From Photobacterium aquimaris (lineage in GTDB: Bacteria > Pseudomonadota > Gammaproteobacteria > Enterobacterales > Vibrionaceae): DNA of 64,000 nucleotides. Of this stretch, positions 1-9,896 are shown in pieces. A program made the position numbers and the translations under genes. The notes beneath the pieces were generated by a model. It made no database searches, was not told where the DNA came from, and saw only the letters and a list, made by a program, of their open reading frames with translations. The stretch is from positions 310,943-374,942 of the forward strand of contig NZ_MSCC01000002.1 of assembly GCF_002954455.1 (NCBI RefSeq), read 5' to 3'. Within the stretch, counting starts at the first letter, position 1. Each line of letters starts with the position of its first letter.

Positions 1-2279
1 TTCAGTTGTCACCGGACACTGAGCTAATGGGTTGGCATTCTTCATCAGGTTATCATTACGATAAAGATACTTTATTTGGTTTTTCGCATACTCATTTAAG
101 TGGCACCGGTATGGGCGGCTTAGGTGATATTCTGTTTTTACCGTTTACTGAAGATAATCAAAACTACATTGAAGATAGCGATGATTACCGTAAAGCGATT
201 GCGGTTAAAATGGATAAAACCTCTGAGCAGGCAGAAGTGGGCTATTACAGCGTTGAGATTGCCGATAATAATATTAAAGCTGAATTAACCGCATCTGAGC
301 GAGTAGGTTTTCACCGTTATACTTATCCTCAAGGCGCTGATCAGAAATTAAAAATTGATTTAAATTCGATTTTAAACAGTGATTGGGGTTCGACTTCATT
401 ACGTAATCAATTAACTATCAGTGAAGATGGTTATACCATCACCGGTGAAAGAGACGCGGCGCATTTTTCTGGTTGGGCGAAAAATCAGAAAATATTCTTC
501 CATGCGACCTTTGATAAAAAAATCAAAAATGTGGTTATCCTAGCCAACGGTAAACCAGTAGAAGGCTTAACTGCCGAACATGTTTCAGAATTGCTTCGCG
601 ATGATGCGGGTAAGCCAATTAAACGCACTAAAGCTGACGTTACTGCCTATGTTGAGTTTGAAGGCGGTGATACTCAGATTGTTAATGCTGCAGTTGCAAT
701 CTCTGCTGTAAGTGCTGATGGTGCAAAAGCTAACCATGACGCTGAAGGACATCAATCTTTTGATGAAGCACGAATGGCGGCGGTGAAGAAATGGCAACGA
801 GCGCTAAATTTTGATGTTAAAGGCGGCACATCTGAGCAAAAAGAAATCTTTTATACTGCGCTTTACCATACAAAAATAGCGCCGCAAGTACACCAAGATG
901 TCACTGGTGAATTTAGAGGTATGGGTAAAGGCTCTATTCGTAATGGTGAAGGTAATTACTCGATTGCTTATGGGCAAGCAACACCTGAACAGCCAAATTT
1001 TTCAGTGTATTCACTGTGGGATACCTTCCGCGCGTTACATCCATTAAAAACCATTACCGAGCCAGAGCGTGCGGTACAGTATGCTAAGAATATGGTTCAA
1101 AAATGGAAGGAGAGCGGCTTATTACCGAAGTGGGAACACTTAGGGGATGAGACTGGCACCATGATTGGTTATCCTGCGGTGGCGGTGATTGCTGATGCGA
1201 TCACCAAATTCCCCAATGAATTTACGTTACAAGAAAAACAACAAGCGCTACAAGCTGCGGTTGAATCGTCTACTTATGATCAGCATGCAACATTAGCTCA
1301 AGAGTGGGATCTCGATGTTTTAAAACGTGTGTTACCTGATGCGGTAAAGTTTTCTCAACAACATGGGTTTGTGCCTGTTACGAATGAAAATGCTGAAAAT
1401 ATTAAAGAATCGGTGTCTTACGGTTTAGAAAATGCGTTTTATGATTGGGCGATTGCACAAATAGCGAAAGCGGCAGGTAATACAGAGCTTGAGCAACAAT
1501 ATTTAGCACGTTCACAAGCATTTAAGCGTTATTTTGATAAAAATTCAATCGAGTATACAGATCATGGTGTAACTGGATTTATGCGGCCATTAACCATTGA
1601 CGGTGATTTTATTACTCCGTTTGATCCGTATAATACTGCGCATGAATCAGGCCCTTATGCTGAAGGTAATGCATGGCAGTGGACATGGTTTGTGCCACAC
1701 GATATCAAAGGACTACAAGAACAAATGGGTGGGCAAGCAGCGTTTGCTAAAAACTTGGATGCCACCTTCACCGCGGGTAGTAAAGGTACAGAAACCGCAG
1801 ATATGTCAGGCATGATTGGTCAGGTTGCGTTTGGTAATGAGCCTTCGCACCATATTCCATATCTTTATAATTGGACTGCCGAACCTTGGAAAACCCAAGA
1901 AGTGGTCGATCATATTTTAGATGAAATGTACTTTGCAGAGCCTGCTGGCATTATTGGTAATGAAGATGTTGGTTCAATGTCAGCATGGTATGTAATGTCG
2001 GCGATGGGTTTCTATCAAGTCAATGCCGCTGAGCCAATTTATACTGTTGGCCGTCCGTTATTTGATGAAGTACGTTTACCCGTAAAAGATGGTTTCTTTA
2101 CCGTGAAAGCATTAAATAATGCTGATGATAATATGTACATTAAATCGGTGTCTATTAATGGTAAACCGTTAGATAACGGGTTGTTCTTTAATCACGCTGA
2201 ATTTAAAGTCGGTGGTGAACTAAAATTTGTGATGACAGGTGATAAATCACAAGCCATGCAAGTACCGTTGATTAATTAG
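1..2279 (+). CDS. GH92 alpha-mannosidase, 5'-truncated by window edge
   Basis: This is a glycoside hydrolase family 92 enzyme, a calcium-dependent exo-acting alpha-mannosidase family that trims high-mannose N-glycans. The frame is open to the left edge: the first readable codons give QLSPDTELMGWH, which match VQLSPDTEMDGWG about 70 residues into the next gene, so the signal peptide and N-terminus lie outside the window. The TTG at 6 is not a real start. Family motifs are visible near the C-terminus: GNEPSHHIPYLYNWTAEPW and GNEDVGSMSAWYVMSAMGF. The protein is closely paralogous to the lipoprotein at 2528-4993, so it is probably also exported. It is followed by a hairpin terminator, so the two paralogues are probably separate transcripts. 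The motif usually reads GNDD in this family but is GNED here. Exact linkage specificity cannot be read from the sequence. Confidence 0.93.
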   Translation, partial: QLSPDTELMGWHSSSGYHYDKDTLFGFSHTHLSGTGMGGLGDILFLPFTEDNQNYIEDSDDYRKAIAVKMDKTSEQAEVGYYSVEIADNNIKAELTASERVGFHRYTYPQGADQKLKIDLNSILNSDWGSTSLRNQLTISEDGYTITGERDAAHFSGWAKNQKIFFHATFDKKIKNVVILANGKPVEGLTAEHVSELLRDDAGKPIKRTKADVTAYVEFEGGDTQIVNAAVAISAVSADGAKANHDAEGHQSFDEARMAAVKKWQRALNFDVKGGTSEQKEIFYTALYHTKIAPQVHQDVTGEFRGMGKGSIRNGEGNYSIAYGQATPEQPNFSVYSLWDTFRALHPLKTITEPERAVQYAKNMVQKWKESGLLPKWEHLGDETGTMIGYPAVAVIADAITKFPNEFTLQEKQQALQAAVESSTYDQHATLAQEWDLDVLKRVLPDAVKFSQQHGFVPVTNENAENIKESVSYGLENAFYDWAIAQIAKAAGNTELEQQYLARSQAFKRYFDKNSIEYTDHGVTGFMRPLTIDGDFITPFDPYNTAHESGPYAEGNAWQWTWFVPHDIKGLQEQMGGQAAFAKNLDATFTAGSKGTETADMSGMIGQVAFGNEPSHHIPYLYNWTAEPWKTQEVVDHILDEMYFAEPAGIIGNEDVGSMSAWYVMSAMGFYQVNAAEPIYTVGRPLFDEVRLPVKDGFFTVKALNNADDNMYIKSVSINGKPLDNGLFFNHAEFKVGGELKFVMTGDKSQAMQVPLIN

Positions 2280-2291
2280 CTAACGCGTTAA

Positions 2292-2326
2292 ATAACAAGG
2301 GGGCTGATAGCTCCCTTATTGTTTTG
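2292..2326 (+). terminator. Terminator after first GH92 gene
   Basis: The arms AACAAGGGGGC and GCTCCCTTATT form a stem-loop about 15 bases after the stop codon, followed by GTTTT. It is an imperfect but plausible Rho-independent terminator that separates the tandem GH92 genes. Confidence 0.6.
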
Positions 2327-2527
2327 ATTATTTTTGATAGACAAAGAAAGAATAATATTGAGATTGAAGCAATGTCACTAAAAAAGTATTTAGCGATAAA
2401 AGTCCAGCGAATGTATTATTTTGCTACTACTTAAATGTGAGGTTTATTTTTATTATCGATAAATAGCAAGTTGACGGAATATTTATTTTCGTCGCTTCCC
2501 CATAATAAATAATATAGGTCGATAATA

Positions 2528-4993
2528 ATGATAAATAAACTGAGCCCAGTGGCACTTTCTATTGCATTAGCAATGGGGTTAAGTGGCTGTAATTCTGATA
2601 ATTCAACAGTATCTACAGATAAGGCAACTCAAGTTTCAGACGTATATTTACAATATGTAAATCCTTTTATCGGTACTGGTGCTGATGGCCATACTTTCCC
2701 TGGGGCGGTGTTCCCATCGGGAATGGTGCAATTAAGTCCTGATACTGAAATGGATGGTTGGGGATCTGCGGCGGGTTATTTTGATCATGGAAAACAACAA
2801 GATATTCCAGTCTATGGTTTTTCTCATACCCATTTAAGTGGAACAGGTATTACTGATCTAGGTGATATTTTAGTATTGCCGTTTACTGAAAAAAACAATG
2901 CGACTTACAATACCTTTGATAAAGTCAATGAAACTGCAGAAGCTGGTTATTATGCAGTTGAATTAAATCGTGGTGAGATTAAAGCTGAACTGACCACCAC
3001 AGCGCGAGTTGGCTACCATAAATATACTTTTGCTAAAGGTAGTACACCGTTTATTAAATTTGATTTAGACCATACATTAAATAAGAGTTGGGGTAACCGT
3101 ACCACGGTTGGCAATCTTGAAATTATTGATGAATATACTGTTCGCGGCCAGCGTAGTTCTGATGGTTGGGCAAATAACCAACATATTTATTTTTATGCGA
3201 AATTTAATCAGCCGATAGTAAAAGCAACGGCATTAATTGATGGTGTTGAAACGAGCATTAAATTAAATAATGATAATATTGAAGCGGTTAAAACTATCGC
3301 TTATTTAGAATTTGCGCCAACAGATCAGCCTCTAGAATTAAAAGTAGGTCTTTCTCCTACGGGTATTGATGGCGCAGAAAATAACCTTAATACAGAAGTG
3401 CCTGCTTGGGGCTTTGATAAGGTGTTAGCGAAATCTCAACAGGCATGGCATAACGAGTTAGCCAAGGTTGAAGTTGAAGGCGGCACCGAAGATCAAAAGC
3501 AGATTTTCTATACTGCGATGTACCACGCTTCAATTGCTCCGATGATCTTCCAAGATGTTGATGGTAAATATCGCGCCATGCGTACTCAAGAAATAAAAGA
3601 CGCGGGTAATACGCCTAATTATTCAGTGTATTCAATGTGGGACACTTTCCGTGCATTCCATCCATTACAAACCATTATTAATCCGCAACGCGCAACAGAA
3701 TATGCCAATGATTTAATTCGTAAATATAAAGACGGTGGTATTTTACCTAAGTGGGAACTGCAAGGGCATTATACGGGGACGATGATTGGCTTCCCGGCTA
3801 TTTCTATTATTGCCGATGCAATGGCAAAAGATTTAAATGTTGATGCTCAAGATGCGTTAGAAGCCGCTGAATTTACCGCGCGTTATCATGAAGAAAGTGA
3901 ATTTCCTGATTGGACGAAAGATCAAAATATTGGTGCCGCAAACGTGGTTCAAGTAAAAGTCTATGAAGAAAATGGCTTTGTTCATCATGGTTACTGGAAC
4001 TCAGCGTCTTATACTTTAGAGTTTGCTTATGGCGATTGGGCGGTATCGGAAATTGCTCGTATGGCGGGTGATACCAAACTGCAGAATGAATTTTTAGTGC
4101 GTGCTGATAATTGGTTGCACCACTGGGATAAAGAAACTAGCTTCTTACGTCCAAAGAACCATCCATTAAGTGTTAGCCCGAATAAACCCGCATCACAATT
4201 TAATCAGCCTATTGATGAGTCGCGTAAAGGTGAATGCGTAATGGTTGATGTGGTACAAAATGATGGTAGTAGTAAAGAGATGGAACAATGCCCATTATTA
4301 CCATTTGACCCATATTTTGTTGATGAATTTGCCTTTACTGAAGGTAATGCATGGCAATGGAAGTTCCAACCTATGCATGATTTTGAGCGCTTAAAGCAAG
4401 AAATTTACGCCGCAGATATGGCTAAAAATAAACCTGATATGACACCAGAGAAATCATTCCGTGAAGATTTAGATGAGTTGTTTACGGCTCGTTCTTCAAA
4501 TACAGGTGAAGAGTTGCCGGATTTAACAGGTTATATTGGTCAATATATGCATGGTAATGAGCCTTCGCACCATATTCCATATCTATACAACTTGACCGAT
4601 GAGCCATGGAAAGCACAAGAGTATTTAGATCAGATCATGAACCAGTTTTATACCACTGAGCCAACAGGTTTAATTGGTAATGAAGATGTAGGACAAATGT
4701 CAGCATGGTACATCATGAGTGCATTGGGCTTTTATCAAGTAACGCCAGCGGATCCTACTTATTCAATTGGTCGTCCATTGTTTGATAAGGTGTCAATTGA
4801 TGTCAAAGATGGAGAATTTACCATTGTTGCAGATAATAATAGCCCAGTGAATAAATACGTCCAGTCAGTCACTATTAATGGTCAACCATTAGGTGCTAAC
4901 TTAACCTTTAAACACAGCGATATTAAAGCAGGTGGTGAACTACGGTTTGTAATGACAGGCGATAAAAAGCAAGCGTTGCAGGCCACATTTTAA
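2528..4993 (+). CDS. GH92 alpha-mannosidase, surface lipoprotein
   Basis: A full-length (821 aa) family 92 alpha-mannosidase. The N-terminus is a lipoprotein signal peptide: a basic start, a hydrophobic stretch and the lipobox LSGC, with the acylated cysteine at about residue 21. The N-terminal beta-sandwich segment starts near residue 43 (YVNPFIGTG). The (alpha/alpha)6 catalytic part carries NYSVYSMWDTFRA, GNEPSHHIPYLYN and GNEDVGQMSAWYIMSALGF. The start ATG has AGG nine bases upstream. Compared with its upstream paralogue it has an insertion around residues 555-600 that contains two cysteines. A strong bidirectional terminator follows. The likely role is removal of terminal alpha-mannose from high-mannose glycans at the outer membrane, feeding the importer and cytoplasmic enzymes encoded at 6.5-15.4 kb. 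The family assignment is firm; the location and substrate are inferred. Confidence 0.95.
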   Translation: MINKLSPVALSIALAMGLSGCNSDNSTVSTDKATQVSDVYLQYVNPFIGTGADGHTFPGAVFPSGMVQLSPDTEMDGWGSAAGYFDHGKQQDIPVYGFSHTHLSGTGITDLGDILVLPFTEKNNATYNTFDKVNETAEAGYYAVELNRGEIKAELTTTARVGYHKYTFAKGSTPFIKFDLDHTLNKSWGNRTTVGNLEIIDEYTVRGQRSSDGWANNQHIYFYAKFNQPIVKATALIDGVETSIKLNNDNIEAVKTIAYLEFAPTDQPLELKVGLSPTGIDGAENNLNTEVPAWGFDKVLAKSQQAWHNELAKVEVEGGTEDQKQIFYTAMYHASIAPMIFQDVDGKYRAMRTQEIKDAGNTPNYSVYSMWDTFRAFHPLQTIINPQRATEYANDLIRKYKDGGILPKWELQGHYTGTMIGFPAISIIADAMAKDLNVDAQDALEAAEFTARYHEESEFPDWTKDQNIGAANVVQVKVYEENGFVHHGYWNSASYTLEFAYGDWAVSEIARMAGDTKLQNEFLVRADNWLHHWDKETSFLRPKNHPLSVSPNKPASQFNQPIDESRKGECVMVDVVQNDGSSKEMEQCPLLPFDPYFVDEFAFTEGNAWQWKFQPMHDFERLKQEIYAADMAKNKPDMTPEKSFREDLDELFTARSSNTGEELPDLTGYIGQYMHGNEPSHHIPYLYNLTDEPWKAQEYLDQIMNQFYTTEPTGLIGNEDVGQMSAWYIMSALGFYQVTPADPTYSIGRPLFDKVSIDVKDGEFTIVADNNSPVNKYVQSVTINGQPLGANLTFKHSDIKAGGELRFVMTGDKKQALQATF

Positions 4994-5016
4994 TTAGCCA
5001 CTACAATATGTATTAA

Positions 5017-5050
5017 TTAAAGCGTGCTCTTACTAAGAGCACGCTTTTTT
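5017..5050. terminator. Bidirectional terminator between convergent genes
   Basis: A strong stem with arms AAGCGTGCTCT and AGAGCACGCTT, three to five loop bases, and an A-run before and T-run after. It lies between the second GH92 gene and the convergent lipoprotein gene and can serve both strands. Confidence 0.9.
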
Positions 5051-5051
5051 A

Positions 5052-5924
5052 TTATTCTGCTGAAAGATCTAATCCAAAGTGATCATCACAGGTGGTTTGG
5101 CTTGGTTGGTTAGTATTATCGTAACCGCAGTAGTCGGTTTCAAGAATGTTGTATTCAGCACGTGCTGCGGCGAGTAATTGAAAAAACTCGGCTTCAGTGA
5201 CTTTTCGTTCTCGATAATAACTAGCATAAGTTGGATTACCATTGAAAAAACCTTGGGCGGTACGGACGCGAGTATCGTTGGGTGGTAGGGTTGTTAATTG
5301 ATTTTGCATAATACCGCCATCAGGCATTCGTACTTGGTAAAGTACGGTATCATCGCCAATCAAGGTGGTATTAGTATCTAACGTCATGCCAAAAGACTCA
5401 AATGGGCCAGAAAGATTACCATCACAATCGGTGGCTTTTTGATCAGCACTAAAGATTTTCTCATTACCATTAATACCACAAATACCATTGCCTAATGCCA
5501 TGGTTGTCTCATCACATAACTCTGCCTTTTTAGGTGGGTATAAAAATACATTGCGCTGTTTGATAGTGTTTCCAATTACTTCTAAATGAATAAATCCTTG
5601 GTAATTATCATATTGATATGGCCAACGACTAGAAACTTGAGGCGTACCATCCGCCCCAAGTAAGGTATAGTCACCGACCCAGTAACCGTTCTCTCGTTGC
5701 CACGGGGTAAAATCCAGTAATTGTACGTTATCGAGATCACATTCATCGTCTGCGACTGCTAATATGGGGGGATCTTGTTCTGTATCGGTATCAGCGGTTG
5801 GTGTGTCAACGACAGCAGGATCAGTATTGGTGGTTGTGCTGTTGGTGTTATCGTTATTACAGCCAATCAGGATGGAGGCACTAACGCATAATAAGGTCGG
5901 TATTAGGTAATTGGATATAGGCAT
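5052..5924 (-). CDS. Putative lipoprotein of unknown function
   Basis: A 290-aa protein with a clear lipoprotein signal peptide ending in the lipobox LIGC (cysteine near residue 22). A low-complexity Asn/Thr/Asp-rich linker follows to about residue 55, and then a globular part with several cysteines (CDLDN, LCDET, GICGI, ATDCDG, YCGYDN, TTCDDHF) that could form disulfides in the periplasm. I do not recognise a domain. It is convergent with the GH92 genes and shares their bidirectional terminator, so it is a neighbour of the glycan locus without being in its operon. The ribosome-binding site is weak. The function is unknown; an extracellular or periplasmic role follows only from the signal. 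Confidence 0.8.
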   Translation of the reverse strand: MPISNYLIPTLLCVSASILIGCNNDNTNSTTTNTDPAVVDTPTADTDTEQDPPILAVADDECDLDNVQLLDFTPWQRENGYWVGDYTLLGADGTPQVSSRWPYQYDNYQGFIHLEVIGNTIKQRNVFLYPPKKAELCDETTMALGNGICGINGNEKIFSADQKATDCDGNLSGPFESFGMTLDTNTTLIGDDTVLYQVRMPDGGIMQNQLTTLPPNDTRVRTAQGFFNGNPTYASYYRERKVTEAEFFQLLAAARAEYNILETDYCGYDNTNQPSQTTCDDHFGLDLSAE

Positions 5925-6181
5925 GAGCTAATCTACATTATGGTGACAATACATAAAAAATTAGTCAATTTAGGCAGTTATCTATGACTTATTTTTAAGA
6001 ATCTATTGTCGATTATTGTTTTAAGGCTCACTTTGTTACAACTTCTTATCTTTCATACAAATTGAAACATATTGCTGATATTTAAAAGAAACCAGAGCGA
6101 GTATATTTTATTTAAACACTTTTTTTTTGATTCCCATTTTCACGGTTGTTGATGTTTTCAATCGTTTCAAGGACAGCAACA

Positions 6182-6454
6182 ATGACAACGTTTACGTTAA
6201 CTATTACTCATGGCTTGTCTCATCATCCGGATATAGAACGGATGACAACAAATCCTCGTCAGGCGTTACGTTTTTTAGATCGCGAAGTGTCACCGTATAC
6301 GCATAGTTTTACGAAAATTATCACCGTTAATAATAAGCAATATGTAAAGAGTGTTGCAGAGGATGATAGCCAAGCATTTCGCGCTGATTATATGGCGGAT
6401 AATCTGTTTGCTCTTTGGTGGCAGAGAGTGCGGGGATTTTTACTTAATAAATGA
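6182..6454 (+). CDS. Small hypothetical protein (90 aa)
   Basis: I chose the ATG at 6182 because AAGGA lies eight bases upstream; an in-frame ATG at 6146 has no such site. The product MTTFTLTITHGLSHHPDIER... is 90 aa, slightly basic, and has no signal peptide or clear transmembrane segment. The C-terminus FALWWQRVRGFLLNK is rich in aromatic and basic residues. I do not recognise a family. It is convergent with the glycosylasparaginase gene across a strong hairpin. Confidence 0.6.
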   Translation: MTTFTLTITHGLSHHPDIERMTTNPRQALRFLDREVSPYTHSFTKIITVNNKQYVKSVAEDDSQAFRADYMADNLFALWWQRVRGFLLNK

Positions 6455-6482
6455 AAATAATAACACTAATCACCCATATAAC

Positions 6483-6514
6483 AACACCCTGCAAGTGAGT
6501 TCCCGCAGGGTGTT
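6483..6514. terminator. Bidirectional terminator
   Basis: Perfect 10-bp arms AACACCCTGC and GCAGGGTGTT flank a 12-base loop between two convergent genes. The stem is long enough to terminate transcripts from both sides. The T-run is short on the plus strand. Confidence 0.75.
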
Positions 6515-6537
6515 ATTGATTTTGAAGAGCGCTATTA

Positions 6538-7464
6538 TTATTTGGTCATGATAACTTCAGCTTGGCGTTCTTCAGGTTTATCCATTCCAGTCTGCCACAG
6601 CCAGTAAGTAATATTTCCTGGGCAATTTAAGCTCACGACTTTGTGATTACCGTGGCAATCTATCGCATGAATAGTAACACCTTCGGTATAGCCATCTTTG
6701 AGATAATCGAGATCACGAATCGCTTCATAGACGGCTTCATCTAACGTCATTCCCATCTTCATGTATAGTACGACCGCATGGGCTGTTGAACAGCGGATAC
6801 TCATTTCTCCGGTGTGAGTACAAGCACACGCACCATAACGGCTATCAGCATACGATCCGGCACCAATAATTGGACTGTCACCTAACCGACCAGGGTATTT
6901 CCATGCCCAACCAGAAGTAGAGGTTGCTGCGGTAATTTTGCGGTTAATATCACTGCTTAAAAATACCGTCGTATCACGCACACGCTCGGGATCGGTCGCA
7001 TTGTTAGACAGTGGGGCGAGTGGCACATTAGGAAATGCCGCTTGTTGCTCTGGTGTCATCGCTTGCTCAAGTTTTTCCCACCACACTTGCTTTGAATCTT
7101 CGATAAGGTTATTGCCTGCAACCGCATTAACTTCATTGGCAAAAATAGCCGCGCCTTCACCGACTAATATCTCATGATTGAGATCTGTCATGACTTTATA
7201 GGCGACTTCAATCGGATGGATGTAGCCTTTTAATGCGCCAACGGCACCTGTACGTAAACTATCACCATCCATTACTGAGGCGTCGAGCTCCATTTCACCG
7301 AGTACATTTGGCCAGCCACCGTAACCAACCGTCCGTACGCGTGGATCTAACTCAACCAACTTAATACCTTCAACTAATGCGCGTAAGCCTTCTTCACCTG
7401 CTTGTAGACGACGTGCTGATGCTTCAATGCCAGGGTAGGCTTCTGAATTTGCTAATAAGATCAT
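6538..7464 (-). CDS. N4-(beta-N-acetylglucosaminyl)-L-asparaginase-like Ntn hydrolase
   Basis: A glycosylasparaginase-type N-terminal nucleophile hydrolase (308 aa). The family is made as a precursor that cleaves itself before a threonine; here that is the Asp164-Thr165 junction in RVRDTTVFLSS. After it comes TSGWAWKYPGRLGDSPIIGAG, close to the binding loop of bacterial aspartylglucosaminidases. The expected reaction is cleavage of the GlcNAc-Asn amide bond in glycoasparagines. There is no signal peptide, so it should act in the cytoplasm, unlike periplasmic homologues. The ATG has AAGGAAG upstream and sits 14 bases after the aminopeptidase gene, so it is the last gene of the importer operon. 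A plain isoaspartyl peptidase or L-asparaginase activity is the alternative. The mannosidases and aminopeptidase nearby favour a glycoasparagine substrate. Confidence 0.88.
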   Translation of the reverse strand: MILLANSEAYPGIEASARRLQAGEEGLRALVEGIKLVELDPRVRTVGYGGWPNVLGEMELDASVMDGDSLRTGAVGALKGYIHPIEVAYKVMTDLNHEILVGEGAAIFANEVNAVAGNNLIEDSKQVWWEKLEQAMTPEQQAAFPNVPLAPLSNNATDPERVRDTTVFLSSDINRKITAATSTSGWAWKYPGRLGDSPIIGAGSYADSRYGACACTHTGEMSIRCSTAHAVVLYMKMGMTLDEAVYEAIRDLDYLKDGYTEGVTIHAIDCHGNHKVVSLNCPGNITYWLWQTGMDKPEERQAEVIMTK

Positions 7465-7478
7465 GGTTAACTTCCTTG

Positions 7479-8873
7479 TTATTTATGCAACTGATCTTGC
7501 AAGATCAGCTGTTGGCAGAGTTCGGTTAATAACAGCGTACCGTAGCCTGTAGTAGCTTTGGCGTAAATTTTACGGTGAGTCATAAATGACATTGCTGCTG
7601 AATCAATATGGATCCACTTTTGATTGGGCTCGATAAAGTGCGATAAAAAGGTCGCTGCCACACATGGACTGCCATCAGGCTCTTCACTACCATGGCGAAG
7701 ATCAGCAAAGTCGCTGTCTAACGCTGTGCTAAACATGTCACCACTAGGCATTGGCCATAATGGCTCTGAGCACGCTTGACCTGCTGCTTTTGCATGGGCA
7801 ATCAAATCATCGTTATTCCCCATTAATGACGCAAAAGCTTTGCCAAGCGCAATCCCTGTACCACCGGTTAAGGTTGCAATATCAATTAAATAGTCAGGTT
7901 GATAGTGTTGCTGAGCATAATGAAGCACATCGGCTAATACCATTCGTCCTTCGGCATCAGTGCTAATGATTTCTACACTGGTTTTATTGAGCATGGTGAC
8001 CACATCACCGGGTTTAATCGCTGTGCCTGATGGCATGTTTTCCACTAAGCCACACAATCCAATTACACGAATCGGTAATTGAAGTTGGGCGATAGCGTTT
8101 AATGCGCCAACAACGGCTGCCGCGCCGCCCATATCCACTTTCATGGTACTCATATAGCGCGGTTGTTTAATGCTAATACCACCAGAATCAAACGTGACCC
8201 CTTTGCCGACTAATGCCACTGTTAATTGAGGGTTTTGTGGATGATAATCAAGGCATAATAACCGTGCTTCGCGATCACTACCTTGAGCAATACTCATTAA
8301 GCCACCAAAGCCTTGTTCAAGCATCATTGCATCATCAAGGTAAGATAATTCAATATTGTTGATCGCTAATGCTTCTACAGCCTCGACAAAGGATTGTGGA
8401 TAAATAACATTGCCTGGTTTGTTGATTAACTCACGGGCGATAAGCTGGCTCTGCGCCAGAATTCTACCGTTTTCAAATGCACTATTATCGTCGATAGTGG
8501 CGTTAAGTAACGTGAAATTTGCCATTGTTGGAGCTAAAATTGGGCTATTGCTATGGTGATAACGATAGGTAGATAATGCCAGTCCAAAAGATAACCATTT
8601 GAGCCACTGCTGGTGGCTATATTGGTTTGCAACAGTGTCATCAATGCACAGTTGTAACGTTGTTGCTTGAGTAAATGTGGTTGCGATTAAATAGCCAATA
8701 TCTTGAATATCCGCCACGGTAAATGCCGCTTTGCTGATCTCAGCATTAAAATTACTTACATCTTGGTTGAGGGTTAATTGTTTATTATTCCTCGATGTAA
8801 GGTAAATGGTACGGGTTAATTGATCGCATTGTTGAGTGCGAGCAAAAGTAAGGGTTAATAAGCTGCTATTCAT
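7479..8873 (-). CDS. M17 leucyl aminopeptidase family protein
   Basis: A two-metal cytosolic aminopeptidase of family M17 (464 aa). Visible signatures are VGKGVTFDSGGISIKQ, VDMGGAAAVVGAL and the metal-binding STDAEGRMVLADVLHYA, where the usual NTDAEGR has Ser for Asn. The N-terminal 150 residues are the divergent regulatory domain. It would remove N-terminal amino acids from imported peptides, which fits trimming glycopeptides to glyco-Asn for the next gene product. The start codon overlaps the permease stop as TAATG, giving translational coupling. It is probably not the housekeeping PepA, given its place in a transport operon and its divergent N-terminus. Confidence 0.93.
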   Translation of the reverse strand: MNSSLLTLTFARTQQCDQLTRTIYLTSRNNKQLTLNQDVSNFNAEISKAAFTVADIQDIGYLIATTFTQATTLQLCIDDTVANQYSHQQWLKWLSFGLALSTYRYHHSNSPILAPTMANFTLLNATIDDNSAFENGRILAQSQLIARELINKPGNVIYPQSFVEAVEALAINNIELSYLDDAMMLEQGFGGLMSIAQGSDREARLLCLDYHPQNPQLTVALVGKGVTFDSGGISIKQPRYMSTMKVDMGGAAAVVGALNAIAQLQLPIRVIGLCGLVENMPSGTAIKPGDVVTMLNKTSVEIISTDAEGRMVLADVLHYAQQHYQPDYLIDIATLTGGTGIALGKAFASLMGNNDDLIAHAKAAGQACSEPLWPMPSGDMFSTALDSDFADLRHGSEEPDGSPCVAATFLSHFIEPNQKWIHIDSAAMSFMTHRKIYAKATTGYGTLLLTELCQQLILQDQLHK

Positions 8874-9895
8874 TATCTTGTTCCGCCATCAGTAACAGGG
8901 TGAGGCATTTCAGTTTGAGTGGCTATCAGGGTTTCATCACTACGTTGCTGCCAGCGGCGCATGCCTTTGTGTGAACGTAATTGTGGGTTGGCGATTTCAT
9001 CAACGGCAAAGTTTAATAACGATAAACCGATAGCAATAAAAATTAATGCCAAACATGGAGCGAGAATTTCCCACCATGCACCAATTAGCATCGATGAAGA
9101 GGTCTGAACGTTATATAGCATTACCCCCCAACTAATAGCGTTCGGATCACCTAGACCAAGAAACGATAAACTGGCTTCGGTCATGATTGCCAACAGTACA
9201 CAGCCAATAAAGCTGGCACCAACAATCGACATTAGGTTAGGCAAGATCTCTACCGCAATAATTCGCCAAGGTGACTCGCCTAACACTTCTGCCGCACGAA
9301 TAAACTCTTTTTCACGCAAGGATAAGGTTTGAGATCGTACCACTCGCGCCCCCCATGCCCATGAGGTGATGGCGATAACAATCGCTATCGTAAATGGTCC
9401 GGCTTGACCAATAAACGCTGCAATAATAAACAGCAACGGTAATTGAGGGATCACCAGCATGATGTTCATTGCCGCGGTCAGGATTTCATCGACCTTGCCG
9501 CCAAAATAGCCAGCAGAAACACCAATTAAGGTTGCCAGAAAACACACTAAAACCCCGGCACCTAAACCAACCGCAAGCGATGTGCGTGCGCCGTAGATTA
9601 ATTGTGACCATACATCACGTCCCATACGGGTTGTGCCAAGAATATGGTCGGCTTTTTTTGACATCAGTAGGGTACGTTTATTGGTGGCTAAGTTTTTCGC
9701 AATCCAACCATCAGGGTTATTTTGAGCCGCTTTTACCACAAATGCTGGGTATTCATGCGGGTTGCCAGTACCTCTGTCGGGTGCATGGTTAGTGATCATT
9801 GGCGCAAACAGAGCTGCTAATACAAACACTACTAAAATACATAGTCCTGTTAATGACTTAGGGTTTCGAATTAATAATTGAATAATGCCTTTCAT
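8873..9895 (-). CDS. ABC importer permease, DppC/OppC type
   Basis: Inner-membrane permease of the peptide/oligosaccharide family (340 aa). There is an N-terminal transmembrane helix at about residues 17-35, a periplasmic insert to about residue 95, and then the typical five-helix core. The EAA-type loop is seen as SQTLSLREKEFIRAAEVLGESPWRII. DppC-like proteins of Vibrio chitobiose/cellobiose importers have the same layout. The ATG follows the DppB-like stop codon by one base, with GGAG upstream. No ATP-binding subunit gene is present in the cluster, so it must borrow ATPases encoded elsewhere. Confidence 0.92.
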   Translation of the reverse strand: MKGIIQLLIRNPKSLTGLCILVVFVLAALFAPMITNHAPDRGTGNPHEYPAFVVKAAQNNPDGWIAKNLATNKRTLLMSKKADHILGTTRMGRDVWSQLIYGARTSLAVGLGAGVLVCFLATLIGVSAGYFGGKVDEILTAAMNIMLVIPQLPLLFIIAAFIGQAGPFTIAIVIAITSWAWGARVVRSQTLSLREKEFIRAAEVLGESPWRIIAVEILPNLMSIVGASFIGCVLLAIMTEASLSFLGLGDPNAISWGVMLYNVQTSSSMLIGAWWEILAPCLALIFIAIGLSLLNFAVDEIANPQLRSHKGMRRWQQRSDETLIATQTEMPHPVTDGGTR

Positions 9896-9896
9896 G

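Noticed and set aside
6..8. TTG as start codon of the first GH92 gene
   Set aside because: The frame is open to the left edge, and the upstream codon continues the alignment with the paralogue, so the gene begins outside the window.
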